Shown piece after piece: positions 1 through 9,906 of a stretch of DNA of 64,000 nucleotides. Source of the stretch: Legionella sp. GTDB lineage: Bacteria > Pseudomonadota > Gammaproteobacteria > Legionellales > Legionellaceae. Below the pieces are notes generated by a model. The model was not told the origin of the DNA, made no database searches, and saw nothing but the letters and a program-made list of their open reading frames with translations. The position numbers and the translations under genes were made by a program. The stretch lies in contig PEQK01000017.1 in NCBI GenBank assembly GCA_002786165.1, forward strand, positions 27,444 to 91,443, in the 5' to 3' direction. How positions within the stretch are numbered: the first letter of the stretch is position 1; every line of letters begins with the position of its first letter.

Positions 1-265
1 TGTTCAGTATTTGTTGCGGGTTGAAACAACATCATACCTGCTTTTATACCATCATAAACATTTTGCATGAGCACATCCAATAATCTAATTGACCAATATC
101 ATAATGGCGAATGAAGAAAACTGCTATACGTGATTATAAATTGCTGCATGCGCTAGAAAATTCTCATTGTAAAAACTATTGTCTACTTCGAAAAACTCAT
201 AATGGGAGATTCTGGCAGTCACCTCAAAAACTCTAGCGACTACCAGGAAAATCCAACCGTCCACT

Positions 266-3124
266 TTAAGCCAAGGATGGAGATGATGCTCGCGATGACG
301 CATAGCTTTCGCTATCTGCAGGGCTTTCGCTTCTTGGGACACGATTAGAATTCACAGAAAATAAAATAGCTTTATTTTGACTGTGGGCCAACAAAGGTGT
401 TGGAGCAGATGCAGGCGTATATTCAGCAATACTGACATTCCAACCACAGCTATTCATAGGAACCAATCGATTAGGTGTGCCTGTTGTTTGATCAAATCCC
501 CACCACATGCTGCTTTGAGATCCATCTTCCCAAGCTAGAAAAAAGGCACCATTTTCCACACGAAGCCCCATGTGATCTCCTTTTTTAATTTCTGTATAAG
601 GCATAGGTATCACTTGAACACTGCCAATGATAGTGAGATCAACTGTGAGGGGAATACTGTGAGATACCTCAAATGTATCACCCGTTTGTTTATAAATATC
701 CAGATAGCACTGACCGGTACAAGTATTATAGAGCTCAAGCTCCAGAGCATTTAACACGCCATCTACTGAAATAGGAATATTAGGGATAACTGGGGAGCCT
801 ATGTTGTACATCACATGAACTGACTTTATAGGAGGAAAACAAGTTATCGGCTGGGCCAGACTGCCCGCCCACTCATAATAAGCTAGGGGCGCGAGGTTAT
901 TTTTTAAAAAATAGCCTTGAAAAGAATTCGCATCCCAAGCAAATTCAATCACGCCCCCTACAGGCCACAACGGATCTGTTGCGGCTTGCTGCGCCATCAT
1001 CCCATCTAAATCGGTGATGGTCAGTACAAGATTCTGCGTGGTTTCATTGACAGTAAGGGCAATATTTCCACTGATATCAGCCCAATCTGGGTTGCTAGGC
1101 GTTCTAATTTGCACGCACATCACCGGCGAGGCATTTCCCGATTGATAACTATAACCCATTCTAAGCAAAAGACCCTCTTGCATGGATAGTCCAGCCGAAG
1201 ACGGTGGAATCGTTGGGCTACTTTGACTTGCAAGTTGGCTGGAATAAATAGAAGGCGGTATTGTGCCGTGTACAGTATAGGTGATGAGAGTATCCGCTGT
1301 TGTTCCTTGGCGTATTGTCCCTGAAAACGCTAACCCATCTTGAGTGAGCTGAATTGAACCCGTCCTAAACAAGCCAGGGGATTGCTCTTGCCAACTAATT
1401 GTATTGGTGTTTTTATCAAATTGAACGTTATTGATCAGATGACCATCAATATACAATTGGTGATCATTCAGTAAAACTGTACTTGGAGCAGTAGGCATAT
1501 CCAGTGTATTGCTCATAGAAGGATCTTGCACGGCTTGCAATGTGTAAGCACGTTTTATATTAGGAAGATCGGGCATACTATTATTAGGGTTTTCTACAGC
1601 GGCGAGATTCATACTACCAAGCTTAGTAGTAGCCTCAAGGAAAGGAATGACACCTTGCAATGCTTGTATTAAGGCATTGCCCACAAATGATCCAATACTT
1701 TTCTGAAGCAATGGCATAATAGACGCCAATTGTTTTTCAATATAGTTACGCTCCGCAGGGCTCAACTTTGCAAAACCCGTACTTAACCTTTGTACCGTAA
1801 GGACTGGGTAATTCATTTTGACGCAATAACCATTCGCATGATACGAAAAAGCCCCATCGATCAAATGTAAACCGTATACTTTATCTCCTTGAAACAGAGC
1901 GCTTTCCGTAAAACCGTGAATCGTTACCTCTTCATATTGAATAGGCATGGTTTGAGGAATAACACGCGAAATGACGTCTCCGAGTTCTAGTGCCCCAACA
2001 GTGACACCAGGATTTTCCTCTTCTGCGACATGAGGTAAAATCGCTTTCCAGCCAGCATCTGTCCAAAACAAATGTCCGCCTGTAAAAAATGGTTTACTGC
2101 CATTGATGCCAAAAATAGGGGTTGCTTTATCAAGCACCGTAATGACTTGCTCGTCAGAATGACAGGCTGTGCGTCCATCTTTACCCATAATCTGATGATT
2201 GGGGCGTATTTGTTCAATAGGTAACAAAGTGCCATCAGCTAATAAAACTTCGGTGCCTTCGACAAAACAAGATCCGCTTATTCCGTTATATTTATTTACA
2301 TTATGAATATTATCTGGACCATCTTGGGTTGTTAAACTTAGTCCTGACGCTTTTTGTTGCAAAAAAGCTTGAACAGCTTCTCCATAATATTCAGTACCAC
2401 TTTCAGAAACCCCAGATCCAAAGCCCCCGCTGGTGGTCTGTACTGTACTACGACAAATGTTTATCGCCTGATTCACCTGACTTATAAAGACATCACCTGT
2501 AAACATAGAAGCAGGAATATAATTTTGTATATCCCAATTTTTTACCACACCTTTGCCCGGTGCCGCTTGGGTCCAGCGGTCCAATACTGTTTGGACCAAT
2601 GAATCGTCTAAGCAATGTATTTTGTATAAAATGAGATTAATCTTGTTTAACCAATTCGCATCGCCTGCTATTTCTTTTAATAAAACATCATTAATATAAC
2701 TATCGGTTGTGACAGCATCTTTCAAAGAAGCGCCCCATTGAGAGCGATTGTTCGCTAAGTAATCATTAAAAGAAGCGCCATCTGCCTGACAATAGGTTGC
2801 AAAAGCAGCATCATATAAAGATTGACCATGCTGTACTGCCTCCTGGCTATTTAATAGATTCGTCCAAAATCCATCAGCGACGGATGCATTAACACATTTA
2901 TTAAATCCTTGTAGAGATGTTCTAGCAATCGCTGAGCACACCAAGCCAGTTGCAACATGATCTACAAAAGTTTGATTAACAGGCACGGGTGCAGCCGGTT
3001 CAGTTGCAAAAAAAACAGGTTTCACAACAGATGAGTTTTTAATTTGAGACATGAACGTGGTTTTGAGTGATGCAATAACACCGGTATCTACAAGTTGTAA
3101 TAAATTTTCTACTGATAACGTCAT
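266..3124 (-). CDS. Large protein with an internal Hint (hedgehog/intein-type) domain
   Basis: 952 residues with no clear signal peptide. Residues about 285-440 look like a Hint domain: it opens with SCFVEGTEVLLADG, where a Cys preceded by Ser is the usual first residue of the self-splicing fold; a GGHLFWT block sits in the middle; and it closes with YHANGYCVKMNYP. Such domains cleave or splice themselves; activity here is inferred. Residues about 530-760 form a module also present in the N-terminal quarter of the next gene upstream (3183-5648): both copies have NTNTISW followed by an LTxDGL(A/S)(F/L)SG stretch and a PDW/LDW block. The N-terminal 280 and C-terminal 190 residues are unrecognised; the tail is Ser-rich. 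The start follows an AGGAT ribosome site. It is the last gene of a long minus-strand run and lies 58 bases after its relative, so the two are probably co-transcribed. Confidence 0.8.
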   Translation of the reverse strand: MTLSVENLLQLVDTGVIASLKTTFMSQIKNSSVVKPVFFATEPAAPVPVNQTFVDHVATGLVCSAIARTSLQGFNKCVNASVADGFWTNLLNSQEAVQHGQSLYDAAFATYCQADGASFNDYLANNRSQWGASLKDAVTTDSYINDVLLKEIAGDANWLNKINLILYKIHCLDDSLVQTVLDRWTQAAPGKGVVKNWDIQNYIPASMFTGDVFISQVNQAINICRSTVQTTSGGFGSGVSESGTEYYGEAVQAFLQQKASGLSLTTQDGPDNIHNVNKYNGISGSCFVEGTEVLLADGTLLPIEQIRPNHQIMGKDGRTACHSDEQVITVLDKATPIFGINGSKPFFTGGHLFWTDAGWKAILPHVAEEENPGVTVGALELGDVISRVIPQTMPIQYEEVTIHGFTESALFQGDKVYGLHLIDGAFSYHANGYCVKMNYPVLTVQRLSTGFAKLSPAERNYIEKQLASIMPLLQKSIGSFVGNALIQALQGVIPFLEATTKLGSMNLAAVENPNNSMPDLPNIKRAYTLQAVQDPSMSNTLDMPTAPSTVLLNDHQLYIDGHLINNVQFDKNTNTISWQEQSPGLFRTGSIQLTQDGLAFSGTIRQGTTADTLITYTVHGTIPPSIYSSQLASQSSPTIPPSSAGLSMQEGLLLRMGYSYQSGNASPVMCVQIRTPSNPDWADISGNIALTVNETTQNLVLTITDLDGMMAQQAATDPLWPVGGVIEFAWDANSFQGYFLKNNLAPLAYYEWAGSLAQPITCFPPIKSVHVMYNIGSPVIPNIPISVDGVLNALELELYNTCTGQCYLDIYKQTGDTFEVSHSIPLTVDLTIIGSVQVIPMPYTEIKKGDHMGLRVENGAFFLAWEDGSQSSMWWGFDQTTGTPNRLVPMNSCGWNVSIAEYTPASAPTPLLAHSQNKAILFSVNSNRVPRSESPADSESYASSRASSPSLA

Positions 3125-3182
3125 GATAATATCCTAATAAGCAAATTGATTTAAAACAGTATTTTTCACACTATAGGTGATG

Positions 3183-5648
3183 TTACTCCACACCCTCTGG
3201 CATGACCGCATCATGCCACGTCACCTCACTTTTTCCTCTACGTAAGGTTGTTGTAGCGGCACGATATTGGGCCTTAGGTGCGGATGGCAAGCTAGTGATA
3301 AACGGTCTTAGATTGTTATCCATAAAGATGTCAACAGGAGATTCAGGCGGAGAACTTGGTTTAAACAATTCCACCATAACAAATATCAAACCAATCACAG
3401 CAAAAATAGCGCCAGCGGGACCAAAAGCTGCACTAACTTCCATAAGCTCCAGGGTTAAACATACTGTTTCAATTGCGGCACTGGCAGCAATAATGCCATC
3501 AAACGCTTTTTGCTCTGTAGAAGCGCCGTCTCTGATATCTTTGTAGAAAGTGATTGTATTCACAACAGCAAAAGCAGCTGCGCATGCTGGTCCCAGCCAT
3601 TTTAAAAAAAGTCTTCCCCCACTCAGCAAACTATCAAACACTGTACCTTCAATTTTAATTTCTTTGGTTTCCACATCAAACATCGCTTCTATCGTTTTAT
3701 TACCACTGCCTAACCAATCACCGTCGGCAAATTCTAAACCTGAACCAATTTCACCTAGTGCATTTTCTCCTGATATCAAATTTTTAAAATCAACCAGATC
3801 TTCAAAGGCAGCCTTTCCTATTTTTAGGAGATCCGGAATAGCTTCGATAGCTTGGCCTGTCAATTGAACCAAAGTGGTAATTAAGTTTACTTTTTCTAGA
3901 GTATCTAACGATTTCCAATTTTCAAATCCCTGAATAACAGCAATCAGAGATCCCACCCACATCGCTATTTTTATACATTTTGCTACGGAAGCACCTAGTT
4001 CCAATAACTTAGGATTATTGGCTATAAAGGAGTCTTCTGCGGCAGATGCACGACTAAAGATAGTGCCTGTTTGACCAGCCGCTGTGATCGCATTTGCAAG
4101 CGCATCCGCTAATGCAAGCACACCCCCCATTTGCTCCGCAGCCGATTTCATATCTTGTGCTAATTGTTGTTTAGCAGCTTGAGCAGCCGTAGGGTTTGTT
4201 GGGAGAGTAATATATTGATTAATAAAAATTTGAATATAATCAGTCAACCAAGACAGTTGATCTTTATCATCTAATTTGGCGTTGTTTGTAAGATTTGTAA
4301 GGCAAGCTAATAGAATGGTTTTATGATATTGCGTGGCCAAATCTCCACTAGATTGTAGCGTATAAAGCAAAGTCGAATACCGATTAACCAGCGTCATATC
4401 TCCAGCAATAGAAATTCGATTGACCATCAAAATAATTTGTTGAGGAGAGATGATGGCATCATACAATTGCTGTGCCCAATTCGATGCAGTATCATCAATA
4501 TACTGCTGTACACGCGGTGCTGCGCCAACAAACGCCAAGCGATTGATGATATTCATCTGAAGGTTATATCCTGGCTCCTTAGCAAGCCCTGTTTTTAAAT
4601 AGTTTTCCAATTGAGTTTTTTGATCGGATGTTAAGGGCGTCTTTGGTGCGCCTTGTCCTGACATGCTATCTAATCCCCATCCCATATAGGCAATGGCCAG
4701 TTTTGTTTGATAAAAACTGAGATCTTGGTTGATGGATTGTTGTCTTTCAGCAGAAAGATTTGGCTGTACTTCACCAAAGAACTGATTCAACCAATCGTTG
4801 TCCATTTGACCAATAGCCCATTTCATATTTTCAATCAGTAAATTTTGAGAATTTTGTTGCATCGCATCCGACGATGGGGCAATAGTATGTAGCTCGGTCA
4901 CAGACAAATCATCTGTTGCAACTAATGCTACTGCTGGTACATTCTCTTCTATGAAATTTTGGATGATTGGATTCGCTAAATGAGCAGTCCAAACATTTTT
5001 TTCTCCATTTTGAGCTTCTATATCTCCTGTCAATGACGTTGTATCTGCTGAAATTTCAAAGGTACTCTTTGTCATACCGGAAAAGAATACAGACTGTTTT
5101 TCTGGACTTTCCAGAGTGATATTCAATCCATTTGTTTCAGGGTTAATGGTAGTAGTTGCACAATGAGTGACATCTTGCCAATCTAGATTGTCTGAAGCTT
5201 TCAGCTGTACGCGTAACACTGGGAAGCTATCTCCCAATAGATTTTCTGTATAGACATAATCAATTTGAAGGATTGGTGTAGGATGTTGTAGTTCGCTAAG
5301 AGAATTTTTGTACACCAAAGGATCTGTGATACCACAAACCATATAAGGCAACGCTGTTTTCACATCTGTGCCATGAGAAAAATGGCCAGACAATGATAAA
5401 CCATCGTCCGTTAAATGAAGGACCCCGGCGCTAAAAAATTTCTCCCCTTTTTCACACCAGCTTATCGTATTAGTATTGGCATAAAAGCTAGGGTGCAAAA
5501 TACGACGATTGTTTACAAATAGCTGGCCTGCACGCAGAAAAATTTTTGCCACACTTGCTTCGTTGGTATAGGTTTTACGTTCTTGATCCCAAGCTTGGAT
5601 CGTGTAATTGCGTGTGATTTGTTGAGGATGAACCGCAATATTTTTCAT
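3183..5648 (-). CDS. Membrane-inserting-like protein sharing a module with the Hint-domain neighbour
   Basis: 821 residues, no signal peptide. Residues about 10-230 are homologous to residues about 530-760 of the downstream Hint protein. The middle is helical and Gln/Asn-rich. The last third carries several hydrophobic stretches (about 565-580, 675-700 and 710-760, the last rich in Ala/Gly/Val), followed by a basic tail. This layout, a soluble adhesin-like head plus buried hydrophobic helices, resembles pore-forming or translocation regions of bacterial toxins, but no named family is recognised and that role is inference. An AAGGAG ribosome site lies 7 bases before the ATG. A 254-base gap separates it from the haemagglutinin-like gene, enough for a promoter of its own. 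Confidence 0.75.
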   Translation of the reverse strand: MKNIAVHPQQITRNYTIQAWDQERKTYTNEASVAKIFLRAGQLFVNNRRILHPSFYANTNTISWCEKGEKFFSAGVLHLTDDGLSLSGHFSHGTDVKTALPYMVCGITDPLVYKNSLSELQHPTPILQIDYVYTENLLGDSFPVLRVQLKASDNLDWQDVTHCATTTINPETNGLNITLESPEKQSVFFSGMTKSTFEISADTTSLTGDIEAQNGEKNVWTAHLANPIIQNFIEENVPAVALVATDDLSVTELHTIAPSSDAMQQNSQNLLIENMKWAIGQMDNDWLNQFFGEVQPNLSAERQQSINQDLSFYQTKLAIAYMGWGLDSMSGQGAPKTPLTSDQKTQLENYLKTGLAKEPGYNLQMNIINRLAFVGAAPRVQQYIDDTASNWAQQLYDAIISPQQIILMVNRISIAGDMTLVNRYSTLLYTLQSSGDLATQYHKTILLACLTNLTNNAKLDDKDQLSWLTDYIQIFINQYITLPTNPTAAQAAKQQLAQDMKSAAEQMGGVLALADALANAITAAGQTGTIFSRASAAEDSFIANNPKLLELGASVAKCIKIAMWVGSLIAVIQGFENWKSLDTLEKVNLITTLVQLTGQAIEAIPDLLKIGKAAFEDLVDFKNLISGENALGEIGSGLEFADGDWLGSGNKTIEAMFDVETKEIKIEGTVFDSLLSGGRLFLKWLGPACAAAFAVVNTITFYKDIRDGASTEQKAFDGIIAASAAIETVCLTLELMEVSAAFGPAGAIFAVIGLIFVMVELFKPSSPPESPVDIFMDNNLRPFITSLPSAPKAQYRAATTTLRRGKSEVTWHDAVMPEGVE

Positions 5649-5902
5649 AATATCACTCCTTTGAATTATAGAAAAATCACTTAACAGCCTTCTTGAGTAA
5701 GAGAGCTAAATGAATTGTGTTTTGAAATCAGGTGCAGGCAAAATCGTCCATGAAAACCAGTAAGTTTACTCAAGCAAGATCAAGTCATTTTACATAACAC
5801 ACTATGATTTTCGGTCTGAGTCCTAGACTAATTTTTTTACGCGAAGAAAATAACACTTATGTTGTTCTATCGCAATTGCAGGTTTTCCTTAGTCTTGCTT
5901 TT

Positions 5903-8900
5903 CTAGGGTCTTTGTGGGAGGTCTATATGATTTGATTGTTCAGGCTCATTTTTATTTAAAAGAGTATTAAAACCAGCCACCATACTATCCGCAAGTACAT
6001 TAGACTTGTTTATAAGTTTATGCCCTGCTTCAGCCAGCGTCGTAAAAGCAATTTTATCAACAGCAGCACGCTGCATTATCAAGCTAGAAAAAAATCGACC
6101 ATGGCGATAATAGTCTTGTGCTTGCTCCAGATTATCAACACCTTGCTGTCTAATGTGTTGAATTGTTTCTTCATCATAAAAAACATCCGCCACCTCAGAT
6201 ATGAGTAATCCAGCCGCTACCGGAGGTGCGGCTCCTGCCAAACCTACTTTTTTTAAACCAGCTTTTATGCCCCAATCTATACAGGCATCCACCACAGTTA
6301 ACGCCGCTCCTTTTTTGAACGTATCTTCCTTGGCCACATTATCATCCAAAAGTGCTAATTCAGAATTCATCCCTAAACTCCACAATCCACCTAATTTACG
6401 AACATGCTTTCCTCCCTTTAGGTGTTCTTTTTTACTGATGTTCGAGTGAGATGTTTTCTCCAAGATATTTGCATCTATTCCTTTTGCCATCTCCTCAAAA
6501 ACAGCTCCGCCATAGGCTTCTGCCAAGGTCGCGACCGCGGTTGTGTTTTGGTTTTTCGGATTTTTCTGTGCGTTTGTAAAAACTGGCGCTTTGGCATCAG
6601 AGATTGGATCTATATGTTCATCAGCTCTGGATGACACCTTCCTGTTTTTACGACGTCGAGAACGATGTAATGCAGTATCAATTGCATCTTCTTTTACAGG
6701 GACAATTGGTTCAGGACGCCCAAAATCAACCGGATCATGATGAAATGGCTTAGGATGCAGTAACGTATTTAGCCGATCTTCTGCCCCGCTAACATGGGTT
6801 TGTGCATTCTTTAAATACAGTTCATTCGTTAAAGGAATATCTACCGCAAAATGAGTATGATGATTTTTTATAACTATGGCGCCCTCAGGATGTTGCGTTA
6901 CAATACCGCCCTGTACATTGGGCGTATCTAATTTGGTTCCCTCGCGACCGTAAATAACGGGTATTTGCATCGCAACATAGTCGTTGGCATCCATTTGGAA
7001 AGCCAGAGAGGCAATCAATGGTTCTCCCGCAGTATCAGACGGTTTATGACCAAAGGCTCGTCCCAAATCATGTGGATTTCCCGAGAGGCCCAGGCCGTGA
7101 AAATCCTCAGTATCAGGTAATGACTCGGCAATAAGCTGGCCTGTTTTAAAATGATTGACACCATCCGTAGTGATCTTGCCCCCTATCATATGAGTTTTAT
7201 CAACTTCGACTTCGTGGCCTTTAGAGTTAATGCCTTCTATCACATGAATGCCACTATGTTGAGTCGTGGTATGTTTATCGCTCTTCCCTTGATAAAAACC
7301 AACTTGACAGGTTGTAGAAAGACTCAATGATTGGGTTTTTGTTTGACGAGTATCTTGTTGATCTTGAACGGTCAAAGTAACAATCTTTGCATTCCACGAC
7401 TGAGACTGTAAATTTGAGGTATTTAATATACATTTTTGCATCTTGCCACCGTTATGATGCAAAGACATGTTCCCGCCCGCAGAAAGTATTGTATTGATAT
7501 AATGTGTGGATGAGGTATTCGTTTTGTTTACAGACAAACCTAAAGATTGAATGCCTTCTGCTCCCACGATCCCAAAACTTTCGGTATGTGCGGTTTGGTG
7601 AGTTGTTGAATGCAATGGTTTGCCATGCACTATAAGCGATGGTGTATTGAATTCCATATTTCCATCCACATGAAAATCACCGCCCCCTATATCAATACCC
7701 TCACCGGCTATAAATACTGCATGACCACCCCGCTGAATACCGCCTTGTCCTTGCGTTTGGAACTGGGTTTTCGTCTTTTTTTGAGTGTAGGAAAGGGTCA
7801 CAGATGGGGAAAAATGCCCGTCATGACCTAACCCATATCTTGCCAACAATTCATTTTTCATAGTGCCCTGAGTCATACCACGCATCAAATTGTTGCCGGT
7901 ATTAGCCAGATCAATCCCTAAATTTGTAGTATTCGCTAATTGTTCTGAACCAGATTGACTGTGGTATAACGAACGCATTTTACCCAAACTTGGATCAAAT
8001 GCTGCACCAACTTCTCCAACCCTTCCTCCACGTTTATAGCTATCCCAAGCACCCATACCAGGTATTGACCATTCCAACGACCGACTTTTTTCTGTCATAT
8101 CATGGTTTAATACATCAACATCCCAAATGATTCGCTTTTTGGCTCGCATTTCTATATTTCCAGAACCAATAAAATAGGCGCCTCTTGCATCGATATTGCC
8201 TTCTGCTGAATGAATCCTGGTGGTGCCATTGTCTAAACATAAAGTAGGCTGTGAAGACTGGTATACATGATCGCGTTGTGCATCAAACCAGTCTAGGCGA
8301 TAATTGACGTTTTCAAGTACTCTATTGTTTGTTTTCAAGCCATATAGTTTCACATCTCCTCTTGCATACACATCAGTGCCTTCTGGTGAAACAAATTGCG
8401 CTGCAATCGATGTCACCTCTCCTTCACCAGAACGAATAATATTACGAGCGCTACCCGAATAAACATGCGATGTACCTATATCCGTATCCGTTACAAGCGT
8501 TTGAATTTTTTTATCTCTTACTTTATCCCAAGCCAATTTAGCATCGTTCAAGATATTCCAGCGACTTTTATGTTTATCTCCACAGTGAACATCCTGTGTT
8601 TGCTGCAAGCTGGTATAAACGTGGTATTTTGCTTTAAAATCGACGCCTTTCTTGCCCTCAATATAATTGATACCTTGACTGATAAAATCGGAAGCCTCCG
8701 CAATAACCCGTCCATCTGCCTTGATATACAATCCTATACCATCTGTATCAGCCCCTGTTCCGCCTGCAATCACCCCTGCTTGATAATAACGTCTGCTGTC
8801 ATATTGACCTTGATACGCTTGCTCTTTACATAGATTAAGAACATTCCCTTTGGCCAACAATTGAGTATATTTTCCAGAACCAATGTACGCTCTGTTTTCA

Positions 8901-9631
8901 ATATTACCCTGTGCATCAAAAAATAATTTATCACTCGCATAGGCCACGCCATTTTCAAAAATATGTCGGGCTGATGTTGCATAAATATTCAAGGCCTTTA
9001 AGTTGTTATTCAGAGTAATATCCCCTTGAGTAGACATAAACGATAAACGATACGCTTTGTCATACTCAAAAGAGCTCACAATACTGGCTGCTTTTACAGA
9101 AATATCACACTCACGCGCAATAGAATGTGACAATGAAACATCGTCTTTTGTAACCAAAGATAAACTTTTATTCACTTGGTATTTTGCATATTTCCCAAGT
9201 CCCGCAACAAATTTCGCTGCGTCACTAAAATGCTCGATGTCATAGACGACATTCTCCAACGCCCCGCCACCTTCTAATTCGGCTGCTTTCGCTTGCACAT
9301 ACAACGTATTTTTTTTATCTGAACCTTGTGGCAGAACCCGCACAAAACCCGTATGCCGATATTTATCGGCCACTATCCCAGACTGACCGGCATAGCTTAA
9401 TTGACTATCGTCTTGCAAAGAGTGCGCGATCAAACTGCTGTCGATTAACTCAGGGTGCGCAGTATAGGCAAACTTTATGGCGTCAATTTGAGCCTGTGAA
9501 TCATCAGACAAATGAAACAATCCTGCCCCATGCAAAGAGTCTCCTTTCATGCTCGAGTGTTTCAGAGATAACCCGTGTTGCTGTCCTATTTGAGTATTAT
9601 CTAGTGTGATATTAAAATTATCTAAGGACAT
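5903..9631 (-). CDS. Filamentous-haemagglutinin-like repeat protein, no visible export domain
   Basis: 1242 residues. Most of the protein is Asn/Gly/Ser-rich beta-helix-type sequence with recurring units such as SAEGNIDARGAYFIGSG, GDVKLYG and GEGIDIGGGDFHVDGNMEF, as in haemagglutinin repeats of FHA/CdiA-type TpsA exoproteins. The tail (about 1080-1242) is helical with an Ala/Gly/Val-rich hydrophobic stretch and could be a toxin or anchor domain; no motif names it. Odd points: no signal peptide and no N-terminal TPS secretion domain, and no TpsB partner in the window, so it is either truncated at its 5' end or exported another way. Its start overlaps the end of the small membrane-protein gene by 14 bases, suggesting coupled translation. 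Confidence 0.75.
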   Translation of the reverse strand: MSLDNFNITLDNTQIGQQHGLSLKHSSMKGDSLHGAGLFHLSDDSQAQIDAIKFAYTAHPELIDSSLIAHSLQDDSQLSYAGQSGIVADKYRHTGFVRVLPQGSDKKNTLYVQAKAAELEGGGALENVVYDIEHFSDAAKFVAGLGKYAKYQVNKSLSLVTKDDVSLSHSIARECDISVKAASIVSSFEYDKAYRLSFMSTQGDITLNNNLKALNIYATSARHIFENGVAYASDKLFFDAQGNIENRAYIGSGKYTQLLAKGNVLNLCKEQAYQGQYDSRRYYQAGVIAGGTGADTDGIGLYIKADGRVIAEASDFISQGINYIEGKKGVDFKAKYHVYTSLQQTQDVHCGDKHKSRWNILNDAKLAWDKVRDKKIQTLVTDTDIGTSHVYSGSARNIIRSGEGEVTSIAAQFVSPEGTDVYARGDVKLYGLKTNNRVLENVNYRLDWFDAQRDHVYQSSQPTLCLDNGTTRIHSAEGNIDARGAYFIGSGNIEMRAKKRIIWDVDVLNHDMTEKSRSLEWSIPGMGAWDSYKRGGRVGEVGAAFDPSLGKMRSLYHSQSGSEQLANTTNLGIDLANTGNNLMRGMTQGTMKNELLARYGLGHDGHFSPSVTLSYTQKKTKTQFQTQGQGGIQRGGHAVFIAGEGIDIGGGDFHVDGNMEFNTPSLIVHGKPLHSTTHQTAHTESFGIVGAEGIQSLGLSVNKTNTSSTHYINTILSAGGNMSLHHNGGKMQKCILNTSNLQSQSWNAKIVTLTVQDQQDTRQTKTQSLSLSTTCQVGFYQGKSDKHTTTQHSGIHVIEGINSKGHEVEVDKTHMIGGKITTDGVNHFKTGQLIAESLPDTEDFHGLGLSGNPHDLGRAFGHKPSDTAGEPLIASLAFQMDANDYVAMQIPVIYGREGTKLDTPNVQGGIVTQHPEGAIVIKNHHTHFAVDIPLTNELYLKNAQTHVSGAEDRLNTLLHPKPFHHDPVDFGRPEPIVPVKEDAIDTALHRSRRRKNRKVSSRADEHIDPISDAKAPVFTNAQKNPKNQNTTAVATLAEAYGGAVFEEMAKGIDANILEKTSHSNISKKEHLKGGKHVRKLGGLWSLGMNSELALLDDNVAKEDTFKKGAALTVVDACIDWGIKAGLKKVGLAGAAPPVAAGLLISEVADVFYDEETIQHIRQQGVDNLEQAQDYYRHGRFFSSLIMQRAAVDKIAFTTLAEAGHKLINKSNVLADSMVAGFNTLLNKNEPEQSNHIDLPQRP

Positions 9632-9896
9632 TCGTCCATCTATCTGTCCAGATTTGGCGGCAATGAACCTGTTCTAGTGCTCGTTGATTGGAAATCTCTT
9701 TTCTATAATAACTTGCTCCCGCAGCTACCGCGGCCACACAAGTCGCAGTGGTACCTATTATTAACTGCGTTCCATACGCAGTCACAAGCACTGCCCCGCC
9801 AGGAATCATACCCAATAAAATTGCTCCTCCTGCCAAAGCACAACAGCCTAAAACAATGCTGATTTTTCCAGAGTTATTTTCTAATGCATCAATCAT
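9618..9896 (-). CDS. Small two-helix membrane protein
   Basis: 92 residues when started at the second in-frame ATG (9896). GGAG lies about 6 bases before that codon but almost touches the earlier ATG at 9902, and the related stump at 12365-12438 starts at exactly the same aligned residue (MIDALENNSGK versus MFETLESNSGK). Two hydrophobic segments (about 12-31 and 36-56, Gly/Ala-rich) with a short GMIPGG turn suggest a hairpin in the inner membrane, resembling holin- or bacteriocin-sized proteins, though no family is recognised. It starts a few bases after the end of the 296-residue gene upstream and overlaps the haemagglutinin-like gene downstream, so it is inside an operon. Confidence 0.65.
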   Translation of the reverse strand: MIDALENNSGKISIVLGCCALAGGAILLGMIPGGAVLVTAYGTQLIIGTTATCVAAVAAGASYYRKEISNQRALEQVHCRQIWTDRWTNVLR

Positions 9897-9906
9897 TTCC
9901 ATCTCC

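Noticed and set aside
124..342. 72-codon minus-strand frame at the window start
   Set aside because: It overlaps the end of the Hint-protein gene in another frame, has no ribosome site and gives no recognisable product.
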